A DNA stretch of 64,000 nucleotides from positions 4,678,001 to 4,742,000 of the forward strand of contig CM048575.1 in the NCBI GenBank assembly GCA_026413225.1. Reading direction: 5' to 3'. A program made the position numbers and the translations under genes. A model generated the notes under the pieces. That model had not been told where the DNA came from and did no database searches. It worked only from the letters and a program-made list of their open reading frames with translations. Shown piece by piece: positions 36,959-61,500 of this stretch (positions are counted from its first letter, which is position 1; each line of letters begins with the position of its first letter). Origin of the DNA: Otis tarda. Taxonomy: Eukaryota > Chordata > Aves > Otidiformes > Otididae.

Positions 36959-39900
36959 AGCCCATAGAAGTGATCCTGTCTGTCACGCTGGGGTGTCTTC
37001 TGCCAGTCCCAGCCTGTCCGCCATCAACCACAGCCCTTGCTGTGACTGCCTTCTGCAGCCCTCTGTGTGATGAGTTTCACCCAGTGCTCAGCCCAGGCTC
37101 CCCCCTGTTCCGGATACGTGTGCCCTAGCCCCAGAGCTCTCACCCCAGAAGTGCTGGTATCCCCTTTCCCAGGCAGCGGGAGGAAGCCTGAATCCGCTCT
37201 CGGAAGCGGGGCTGGGCTCAGGGCCGCCCTGTTCCGGATCGGACTCTGCCCCGTCCCGGCAGCCCGTGTCATGCTGGGAGCAAGGGAGCCGCCCCCAGCA
37301 GAGAGAGCGGTCGCCAGCACCCGGTGCCCCCTCTGCTCAGCCTCTCTCCAGGTTTCTGTGTGGGTCAGCGCTTCAGGACTCAGTTTCCCCACGAGTCCGG
37401 GGGGAACGCAGAGCTTGGGGGTTCCCATGCTCCGCCAGCAGCCCCTGGGACGGAGGGAAACCCAGCTCATTTCATCCAGGAGACTTCAGGGGGGGTTTGC
37501 CCAACCTCCTGGGGAGCAGCCGGGCTCGGAGCTGCCCCCCCAGAGCCATCGTGCTCCTTTCAGCTCCCCTTGCTCCAGCGCTTTATCCCAAAACCGCGCA
37601 CCCTCCCTGGGGATGGAGCCGAGCGGGCAGCCCAGAGCTCCCAGGTGAGAGCGGTTGGCGCTGCCAGGCTCTGCCTCCCCAGTCTGAGAGCCCAATTAGC
37701 AACTGGGCAGCTGGGGAGGGGAGCATACAAAAGGGGAAAAGGCAGCAGGGGCCATATCTTCCCCCAAAATGGGGTTTTGGCAGTCGAGAAGCGACGTCTC
37801 CTGTGGCTACACCCAGATTTCGTAGAGCAAACGGCCACGGTCAGCCACCGCGCCCTCACCCCCGGCAGCACCCCGCGCTTCCTTCCAGGCGATGCGATTG
37901 CTCCCAGTTGAGGGTGGCAGGTCATAATATTTTCTTGGTTTTTTTTTTTCTTTCACTTGTTCACCTGCTTATTTTACAATTTGCTGCCCTGATTTCTGAA
38001 GTGGTCTTTAATCATTCTCAGCGGGGGCACCGACTCGAATTCACGGCTGGGAGAGAAATGATTGCCGCGCAGGAATGATGTGCTTTATTCCGTGGGAGTC
38101 CAGGTCTCCAGATCTTTGATTCTCTTGACTGCAGTCAATAAAACATGCTTTGACTTTCAGGGAACCGTGACTTTCAGGCTCCCTTTGGATAGGCGATGTT
38201 CTGAATTTGCTGCTGAACACGCAAGGTGGCTTTGAGAGCTGGGGGTTTCGCAGCCCCGGGAAGGATTTAGCAGGAGCCTGGAATTTTGCATTTGTGGCAT
38301 TTAGGGAGAGCAGTTCTGAGCGTGGGCAGTTAAGGACGGCTGGAAACCTAAAAAAGATCCATTAATTATGTTTGAAAAAGGAGAAAATAAGAAAGGACGT
38401 ACCTGGGGAGAGGTTTGCTGTTTTCAGAGCCAGCCCTGCGTTCTGGCTCCCAGCCCGCCTGAGCTGCCACCTCCAGATTTTCCCTTGACACCCGAACCTC
38501 GGAGTCGCTCCAGGTTTGGCAGAGCCCAGCAAAGAACAACGACCCTGAACCCCGCTTTTGATTGAGATTGAGAGCAATGCTGGCCTAAAGGCACAAATTT
38601 AAGGTCTCCCTCCAGTTCCAGCTTGCCAGCTGGGTGGGAAACTCCCCAAATTGGGTACCTTGGTGGTGACAGAGCAGCTGAGTCTGGTGCTTCACAGGGA
38701 GCAAGCACTGCCTGGAGAGTGAAAGACGAGAGGATTTGGCACCCACCTCCTGGGTGCCCCCGCTGAGAATCCCATCTTCTTGCTCTGCAGGGTGAAGTAG
38801 CTCAAGATGTCTCCAGAGGTCGGCTTCACGCCGAAAGCAGAAGACCGGAGGTAGTCCTCAGCTGCCGGCTTTCCAGTCCTGCGCCGACCTCTGCTCGATA
38901 TTTCTCACGGTCCTCTGTGACCTTCGGGGTCTCCTCCTTGTTCAGCCACCCCTTCTTGGCATCTGCCAGCCCATGGGCTGGTGCTCAGGTGCTCAAACTG
39001 TGTAATGCCTGCCCGCAAGGTGATCCCTTTAGGAGCTGATGGTGGCTTTCGTGCTGGAGATGGGAGCCTGCTTTGGCTACCTCGCAGGCTTTCCTGAGCC
39101 TCCAAACAACTCGTCCGTCCTGCCTGATGCTCTCTTGATGCTTCTTTATGAATTCATCCACCGAGATGCCCACCGACTGGTTGCCGAAATCATCGCCTCC
39201 CAGGTGAGCGTCTCCAGCCATGACTTTCCCCTCAACGCCATCCCTGTCTGTGGTGAAGATGGAGACGCTGATGCCCCTCCCGGCCCCTATCAGAGACAAC
39301 GTCGCGCTCTCCGTCGGGGTGACGGAGGCTGCAGGCCAGGGCCGCTGACGTTGTCTCATGGAAACCCCTCAGCACAGTGATCCCAGCAACGACCCAACAT
39401 CTCCGGTGGCTCGGCTCTGGGAGTCGCTGAGATAAGCTGGCACAGCGACCATCACTCCTCCCGCCTGCCCCGGCGCAACTCATCCCCTGGGATTGGGATG
39501 GGAACCTTGGGGCAATCCCAGCTCCAGGCTCCGACCCACCCATTCCCACAGAGCCCAGCGTCGGCCAGGACACTGGGAGCGAGCTGAGGCAGAGCGCGCC
39601 GCCACAAACAGCTCCCGCGAGGCGTTTTGTTCCAGTGAAACTGCCTTTCCACGGGCGAGGGCATCCAGATCTGCAGGATCAATCTGTCCACACATCCAGA
39701 AATTCAGGGTGGGCCGAGTTCGCCAAGCTCAACGACTCTCCGAGGAAGGGCGGCTGGGATTTCAGCCGGGTTTGGGTTTTTTCACCCTGCCCTCGGCCGG
39801 CCTGGCGACGGCGCTTCCCCTCCGGAGGCAGCTGCGCTCCGGCACAGACCTCAGCGCGGCAACGCCAGGTGGCCAGAAAAACGCGCTCCGGCCCGAAAGC

Positions 39901-42102
39901 TGGCTGCCGTTCAGCGCTGGATGAATTATCCGCGAAAACCTCTTGCGGCTCGCACAAAACAAGGTAATTATTCAGAAAGCAGGGCACACGGAGAGAGCCA
40001 GGACGTGAAAATATTATCTGTTGGTGATTTACAGAGACCCACAGGCGCTGTCAAAGAACAGCAGCTGAATCAAACCGGCTTTGGCAACTTCTTGGCACCC
40101 AAATGCTCCAGATGACCCCGGGGGGATCACGAGCTCCCAACACCCTCCTGCGCCCTGGGAAGGGGGTCCTGGGGGGCTGGGGGAGGATGGAGCCGGGCAG
40201 GACAGAGGGAAAGGAGGCACGTCGCAGCGCCCTGAGGTTCCAGGATGGCAAAGACGAGGACGCAGGATGAGGCCGTCTTGCTTTTGCTATCTGATACGAC
40301 AACTGGAGCTTTTTTTTGGGGTACAAATGGCTGCACCCAGTGCGATCTGAGCAGCCTCCCGAAGCGAGAAACCGCCTTCCTGCGCGCGAGGCTGTCCTGG
40401 AAAACCACTGAGGCAGCAGCTTTCTGAACGTTCCTTATTACACCTCCTTCGGTAGCAGCTTTACAAACGCTCTTCCTCAGCCAAATGTTTTTTCCCTTGG
40501 CGACCGCGACTGCTCTGGCAGGTTTGTCGTTCACGTTCTGAAACGAAATCGCTCCTTTGCCTTCAGCTCGAGAGATTCGCAGCTCCCCCCCCTCTCCCGC
40601 AAATTTTTAGGAGGTTTTATTTCTCGGAACAAACCGCTGGCGGCATTTCCGTTTTCCAGGTGCACTGTCAAACCCCAGAAAGCTGAGCAGCCCCAGCCCT
40701 CCGCCCCGTTTTCCCCCAGATTTCTCCTCGGAGCATCGCGGCCCCCAAGCAGCGAGGAATTTCGTTTAAAGCCATCCACCGCCTCTGCCAAGCTCTGCCT
40801 TCTGCTTTCACCCGCCGCTGTTTCCCAATCACAAGCTAGCATCCAGCGCGATGCACCGAATTTCATGAAATGAAGTATTTCTCCTACACACGGCGTGTTT
40901 GCCCGGGTGATTATAACCGGTCCCCGAGGTAGCCGAGCGCGGCAGAATTCCGGTTTAATATGCGCACCCACGCAGCCTCGCTAAAAACCCAAGACGCTCC
41001 CCCGGTCCTGCTTGGGAAAGCCTGAGCGCCGCAGCGAGCATCTCGTATTTCAGCTTCGCTGCCTGCACAAGCTCAGCCTGGGAATATTCTGTCATCTGGT
41101 GTTTAACAAAAAAAAAAAAAAAAAAGGTGGGGAAAGAAGTTTCCCAAAGGTTTCAAGGTGTCCCTGGTGGCGCTGGGTGTGAGAATGCAGGGATGTCAGG
41201 GAACACAGGCACAGAAGGGGACCAGACCACGCTGCTGTGGGTTTATGAGCACGACTGTGAGTAGCTACGGCCTTTTGCCCGCTCGGTCTGGCTCTGTGGA
41301 GTGAGTTTGAACTCTAAAACGCTTTAATTCTCCCTTTTGTTCGGGCAGACAGCATGTACGTAAGCTCACAGCACCTGTTCCGCGTCACACCGAAAAGAAA
41401 TGACAGCTACTCGATTTGAAAAAATGAGTTCTTGCTGCAGCGACCGGAGTCCAACCTCATCCGGGGAAAAAAAAAAATAAAATCTTCCCAGTGCCTGGAG
41501 CTGCCGGACCTCCAGCACCCGAGCTGCGGCGCACACGCAGCGAGCGCTGGCCCTGCCCCGCGCCGCAGGCAGAGCCACCCACGCAAACCCCAGTCTTGGC
41601 CGGGCCTGGGGCTCGCAGAGGAGCAGCTGCCCCAGCGGCGGGCCAGCAGCTGCCGGAGTCGGAGCAGAGGGAAGCGAGTCCACATGAAGGTTTTCCTTTT
41701 GCTGCAGACACCACCTCCTGCCTCGTTCTCCCTTCCTTTTCCTCCGATTCTCTTTCCCTCACCCTCTCAGGCTGTTTTCGCTCTGCCCCCTGCCCTGCCT
41801 CTGTCTCCAGCCCGTGGAGCTCTGCTTCCCCCAGCTCCACTCTGAAGATGGAGATGCCCACTCCTCCCCACAGCCTTCTGCTCCCCTCTTCCCTCCAGAC
41901 CCGACCGTCACCCCCCTCCGCAGAGGCCTTCCCCTCCCCGGGACAGCTCCTCCCCTCCCCAGCCCCACCGAGCCCCCTCCTGGCAACCCAGCCCCCTCAC
42001 CCTGCCCTAATCCAGCCTCCCTTCCTCCTCCAGTGTGCACGTCCCCTCGCCCTGTCCGCCCCTAACACACTCCAGCTACCCAGCTCCCTTTGCCTTGCCC
42101 TG
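36959..42102. other. Intergenic region between protease copy 2 and FAM76A
   Basis: Apart from the HSP70-like fragment at 38800-39460 and an A17 run near 41109, I see no gene. In human the IFI6 gene lies between FGR and FAM76A; I find no hydrophobic, glycine-rich IFI6-like frame here. Confidence 0.5.
38800..39460 (-). pseudogene. Degraded HSP70 fragment
   Basis: Read on the minus strand, successive short frames resemble HSP70 in the right order. Near 39435-39400 there is VPAYLSDSQSRAT (like VPAYFNDSQRQAT). A frameshift follows, then VLRGFHETTSAA (like VLRIINEPTAAA). A second frame change follows, then AGDAHLGGDDFGNQ (like AGDTHLGGEDFDNR) and RLRKACEVAK (like RLRTACERAK) to about 39050. After an apparent deletion of some 200 codons, LNKEETPKVTEDREKYRAE (like LSKEEIERMVQEAEKYKAE) and AEDYLRSSAFG (like AKNALESYAFN) lie near 38955-38830. 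Frameshifts, the internal deletion and absence of both ends show it is a non-functional, probably old retrocopy. Confidence 0.75.
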
Positions 42103-42690
42103 GCTGAGCCCTGCCATCTCCCCTGGCCTGGCTCAGCACAGCTCAGCCCCTTCCCTTGGGCAGGCCTGGCCTAAGCTAGCTCAGCCCCTTCCCTCAACCC
42201 TAGCCTGGCTCAGCCCAGCCCAGCTCAGCTCAGCTCCATCCCTGTCCCCTTCCTCTGGCCTGGTCTGGCTCAGCTCAGCTCAGGTTTCCCTCAACCCTGG
42301 CCTGGCCCAGCCCAGCTCAGCTCAGCCCTTTTCCCTCAACCCTGGCCTGGCCCAGCCCAGCTCAGCTCAGCCCTTTCCCTCAACCCTGGCCTGGCCCAGC
42401 CCAGCTCAGCTCAGCCCTTTCCCTCAACCCCGGCCTGGCCCAGCCCAGCTCAGCCCCTGGCCCTGGCCTGGCCCAGCTCAGCCTCTTCACTTGGCCCAGC
42501 TCAGCTCAGCCCTTTCCCTCAACCCTGGCCCGGCCCAGCCCAGTCCAGCTCAGCCTTTTCCCTCGGCGCTGGCCTGGCCCAGCTCACCCCATTCCCCTGG
42601 CCTGATCTAGCTCAGCTCAGCCCCTTCCCTCAACCCTGACTTGGCCCGGCTCGGCTCAGCCCCTTGCCCCAAGCCTGGCTTAGCCCGGCC
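42103..42690. repeat. Switch-like CAGCTCAGCT minisatellite upstream of FAM76A
   Basis: About a dozen degenerate copies of a unit of roughly 43-48 bp made of CCCTGGCCTGGCCCAGCCC, CAGCTCAGCTCAGCCC and TTTCCCTCAAC. On the minus strand it reads as GAGCT/GGGCT-type repeats rich in AGCT, resembling avian and mammalian immunoglobulin switch repeats in texture. It ends just upstream of the FAM76A CpG island. Confidence 0.9.
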
Positions 42691-42699
42691 CGGCCCCAC

Positions 42700-56506
<13,807 letters not shown>

Positions 56507-58560
56507 AACCAAACCCCCAGCGTGGGAGCTTTCCCCAGCATTAACCAAGGAGTCTGGGAGACCTGCTCAATCGCTGACAGCCCAAACCTCAGTGCTGACG
56601 CTATCCCGCTGCCGAGGACTCGATGGAAACGCCTGCTGCGTGTTGCCTTTCGGCAACGTGCTCGAGCGCGTCTGGTTTCAATCTCTGTTGAATACCGGTC
56701 TGTATCACGGCGATCCACAGGGAGAGGTCCCAGCCATCCTAACTCCCCCCACAAAATACTGCTTTCTGGAAGAATTTTTTTTTTTCCTAACCAGTTACTA
56801 CCACTGCCAACCATTTCTGTTTTAGCAAACAGGAACCTGCTGCATTAGAGACTTCTTGCTGGCTCCCAGCCTGCTGCTGTGAGGCAATAGCCGTGGCCAG
56901 TTGTGACGCAGATAAGACGGGAGCTGCGTGCGGTGGGAGCTTGATTTTTCTCGAACTGTTCCCTCTTCAAAAGGAGGCCGATAAATCACCAGCCCAACAG
57001 ATGTTACTGGAAGGTTGTGCCACTGCTGAGAACGGTTGATCCAGCTTTTTGAAGACGCTTCCAAAATGGAGGCTATGTATTTATCTTGGAAGTTTTTTGG
57101 TTTGTTTGTTTTTGGGGTTTTGGTTTTTTTTTCCTTCTTTTCTATGTCAACTTGGCAAACCGAACTGCCTGGTTTTGTGTTTTCTTGTTTTGTTACGATA
57201 GCTTTTGGGCTGGGAGCCAGAGCATCACAATAGAGACCCAAACCCACCCCATATCCCCCCCACCCTGGTGCCCTGGTTACTTGGTGACCTTTGGGGCTTT
57301 GATGACTTCTGCAGCTTGGTGTGATCAAGCGTCTCTTACTCCATTTCTTTCCACGAGGAGAGTTGGAGGCTTGGATGTTCCCTCTGCTCCTCTCAGTCCC
57401 TGGATCAAGCTGGCCCTCTTCTCCCCCTTTCCCTGCCCCGTTGCTCCCTTCCAGATGCAGAAGCAGGGGCCAGGTCGGCTCCAGGAAAGCGCTTACTCAG
57501 GCAGCGACCCAAGCTGGGGAATGTTTTTTGGGCTCTCCAGGGACGTTTCTCACTGCTGATGAAAAGCCAGCAGAATAAAAGGGCTATGAAAGTTCCCTGT
57601 AACAGGGATGTGCTTCTCAGAAACAGCACAGAGACCACCGACCCTCCCAGCGAGGCCGGCTGGGGCGGTCGCTCCCGGGGCTCTGTCTCTTGGGGCGAGG
57701 TAAAAAGCACTTGGCCGCTGCAGGGGAGAAAGCGCGGCGCAGCTCTCGGCTGGCAGGAGCGCTCCTCGGCATCCCGGCACCGAGCTCCAGTCAGGGGGTG
57801 AAGAAACATCTCAGGGTCTGGAGACCCTTGGGGCGGAAGAGTCAGGGATGAAACCTTAGTCCGGAGCGGCGCTGGAGGTGGGTAGTGAAGAGGAGAAATC
57901 GTCCTTTTTGAGGCAGGGCCAGCTGCTCTGTCAGGGTTTTTATTAAGCTTTTAACTAGAGATTGTGATTTTTATTTTTTTTTTTTTCATCCTTCTTTTTG
58001 TTACTAAAGATGACTTTACTCAAAGGCACTTTTTTTGATGATATTGGCTTCCGGCATGGAAGGAGCACACTGCGGCATCAGACACTCTGCCATGTGGTTT
58101 TTTGTTCTTTTTTTTTTTTTTAAGAGACTTGTGATGTGAAAATGAGAAAAAAAAAAAAAAAAAGTTGTTACATTTTGCCAGAGTGTGACAGCAGGGAAAT
58201 ACTCACCTAATTTTATACTTCACACGTTTTTAGAAAATGAGGTGCATTGGTGGGATTTTTTTTTACATGGGGGCTTTGCTTTTTTTCTTCCCTCAAGATA
58301 CAGAAATCAATCGAGGGAGGAAGGCCCTGTATATACTACTATGGTTTGGTTTTTTTTTAATTGTGACAAATTGATCATGCAGTTGAGTAGCTGATGATTT
58401 GTAGTAATAACATCGTTTCTTTGTATGTTTGTAATAATGGAGATTTTAAAAGGGATGCTTTGATTTGTACAAAACTTTGAGAACTGTAAAAGTGTTTTAA
58501 AAAATCCTCGTCTGTGTCTGATACTTTCTATTTGCCTTAAAAAAACCCAACCGAACAACA
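56507..58560 (+). other. FAM76A: FAM76A 3' untranslated region (probable extent)
   Basis: Downstream of the TAA the DNA becomes T-rich with many T and A runs (57110-57160, 57970-58000, 58100-58160, 58335-58360) and no coding signal. A canonical AATAAA lies at 57574-57579, but the AT-rich, non-repetitive character continues to about 58560, which suggests a longer alternative 3' UTR. The end was not determined. Confidence 0.45.
57574..57579 (+). terminator. Candidate FAM76A polyadenylation signal
   Basis: AATAAA in CAGCAGAATAAAAGGG, about 1.07 kb past the stop codon. It is the only canonical hexamer I found between the stop and 58.6 kb. Confidence 0.5.
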
Positions 58561-61500
58561 ACAACAAAAAAAAACCAAGGCATCCCTCCCTGCCTGGAAC
58601 TGATTATCTCCTGCTGGCGGCTGCCTGGTCGGAGCATCGCTCGTGCTGCTTCGGGGTCTGGCGCGTACGGGAAGGAGACGGCATTTTTCCAGTCTTTGGT
58701 TCGCTCCTACTTTTGTTTCTATCTTTAAACCCTCCCGATCAAGCCTGTTGCTAGGATCCTCGTTACTTGGTTACGTCCAGCTTCCCAGGACCCATCCGGC
58801 TGTATCCCACGAGATCTATTCTCTGTTTTCTTCCCCGACCACGTGAATGAAGGCAGAGCACAGAAACAATATGGTCCTGGTAGGAAACAAAAACCCAAGA
58901 GCATGAGGGGTTCTTTCTTTTAAGATACAGATGCAAACGAGGTGAGTAAATACCACGTGTCTCAGCCATGAGTCTGGAGGAAAAGCTGGTTTTGTTGTTT
59001 GTTTTTTTTGTTTTTTTTTTTTTTATAAAAGCTTCTAATTTTCCAGCAGAAATTTTGTAGACAAAAATCTCTCCAGAGTTTTCCATCTGGAAATGCCCCC
59101 GTCCTCGTGGGAGCTGCGGTTCAGCGCGTTGTGCTTTCCTCATCTGCTGCCAGCGCGACGTCCCGGTGAGGCACGCGGCGCTGTGCCACACCGTGCTTTC
59201 CCCTCGCGGGGCAGAGGAGCTGCCGTGCCCTTGGACGTCTGTTCCCAGAGCGCTGCCGGTAGCTCAGGGTGGGAAAAGGCAAACTCTGGCTCTGTTGGAA
59301 CACCACAACAGCTTTTCCAGCTCAAAATAATCTGTCCACATTGTATTTTTCAAAGTGTGGAGTTGCAGACAGAAAATAGAGGTTTTTCTGAGAATCCTTA
59401 GTTGTGACAAATATCCAGATTCATAGATGCAGAGAAGAAAAGCACTTTCCATGAAATATTTTTCATTGGTGTTATTTTCCCAGTCTCTTTGTTATTCTTC
59501 CAGTCTCTTTGGCTTCTCTGTGACAGCAGAGGCTGATGGTGTGCGCTGGTCAGGGTTTTCATCCCAGCTTGGCCGGATTTGGGCCCCCTGGCCTGGCTGA
59601 GAGCCCTGCCGCGGGAGGGATGTCCTGCTTGAAGCGCTGAAGCTATCGCAGCCTCGCCGAGTTTCCGCGGCTCGGGACTTTTGTTTCACAGGGTGATGCC
59701 TGTGCTGGGTCAAACCAAAAATCTGAGCTGGGACCCTCGAGTACCCGGGGAGAGGGTGCCAAACCAGCATGGTTTGCTCAGTCTGTCCTTCACACCGCGT
59801 GACCTGGAGGCTTCCTGAGCTGGGCATTGCCCCTGTGGCCTTGAGCAGCTCCTTCTCCCTCCTCCTCAGGCTCGTTTTCAGACGAAGGCGCCTGAATCAC
59901 CAGCTCGCAGCCCGTCAAGTGAAAGGCTCGCCCCGTGCGAGAAGGTGAGCTTGGCACCTCTGTCCCAGTGAGTCCTGCCGAAACGTGCCAGCAGCGCTCT
60001 GCGTTTTCAGGGTGCTTTATCTCTGCTGAGCGCAGCGCAAACCTCCTCTGTCCTGGAATGTGCCCAATTATCCCCGTTTACAGCCGGTCGGGAGATAGAG
60101 AGCTGATCTGCCGAAGGCTGGGCTCCGAGTCAGCAGGTAGAGCCCGAGCCAGCCCAAAATCCCCGCGCTCCACCTCTCCGTGTCTCCGAGGGGCCGCTCT
60201 GTCTCAGGCCCGGCAGAGCCGCGGGGAGGATTTCAAACGGGTTGCGGGCAATTTTTGCAATTCCCAGCCAGACCTTGGGCAAGAAATGGCTGGCTCCTGC
60301 CTTTATCTGCTAGCACACGCTTCCTTCTCGCTGTGGTTTATCTGCTGCTTCTGAAGCACTTTGAATGTTTGCAGAACGATATATTTTTAAATTTATTTTA
60401 GGTTGTGATTGCTTTATTTCTATTCCAAATCTTTTGGAAAAAAATGTTTTTGACAGTAACTGAATGCACTTGAATCTTACGTTCTGATCTCAGCCACCTG
60501 CTAAGCAATGAAATCAAGGTCAGAAATGAGACTTCCAGTTTGTTGGTCGGTGTTTTTCCCCATTCCCCTCGTTTCAGGAGTGTTGACGTTTGGCTGCCCC
60601 TTGCCTGCTTCCAGCTGAAATCTCTCCTGAAGTCGCAGAAGCTCAAAGTTTCCAAAGCGCTGACCTGGGGACTGGGACGTGGTTGGGTTTTCAGGGCACA
60701 GTGAAAACCTCTTGCAAAGCATTTCTTGAGATCTATTAACCAAGAGAATTAGATTTTTTTTTTTTTTAAGAAATAGTTACTTAAATAAATATCTCCTTTG
60801 CAAACTTGCAGGCCCCCTGGCAAGGACTTGAAACTTCGGTACACAAATGGATATAAACTGGTGTGCAGCCCGACAGCGCGTACCCGCAGCAGGAGTAAAC
60901 CGCCTTCACCAGCCGGTAATTACCCACAAACACGCTCCCTTCCATTCCTCCCTAATTACTGGGGCTTTCTGGGAACACTGGCTCAGGCAGCATGCCCTGG
61001 AGGCAATAGGCTTTAAAATTGTCTTAAAAAAAAAAAAAAACAACCCACAAAGATTTACAAATCCTTTAAAGCTTCAGTAAGGTGTGTTTTGTAGCTGGGC
61101 CAGGAGGGGTAAGCGCGAGCCTTGATCTGGAGATGAGGGAAGCAAGGGCAGGAAAAATTGCTGGGAAGGGAATCGAGCTGTCGGAGGAGACTGGGCTCCT
61201 TGCAGAGCCCAGGGAGAAAGCGGAGGGTGCTCCAGAGGCAACTGGGGGCCCCGCAGAAAGCAAGTGGGGGTTTAGGGGTGGGAGACGGTCAGCGTCGCCT
61301 GGTGACCTTGCGTCCACCTGGCACAGGCACCGAGGGCAGCTCCTTCAGGATGGAGCTTTCGCCTGAGGTTTCCATGAGGAAAACTCAGCTGCCCTTTGCC
61401 TTCTTCCAAAGCAGAGCTCTAGAGGTCCAGGAGTCCAAAGGTGTTTTGGCTAACCCCTGTCCTTACCGGTGCCGGACCAGCAGTCCCCAGTATTCTGCCC

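Noticed and set aside
42035..42610. 191-residue frame with LAQPSSAQPF repeats
   Set aside because: Translation of the switch-like minisatellite.
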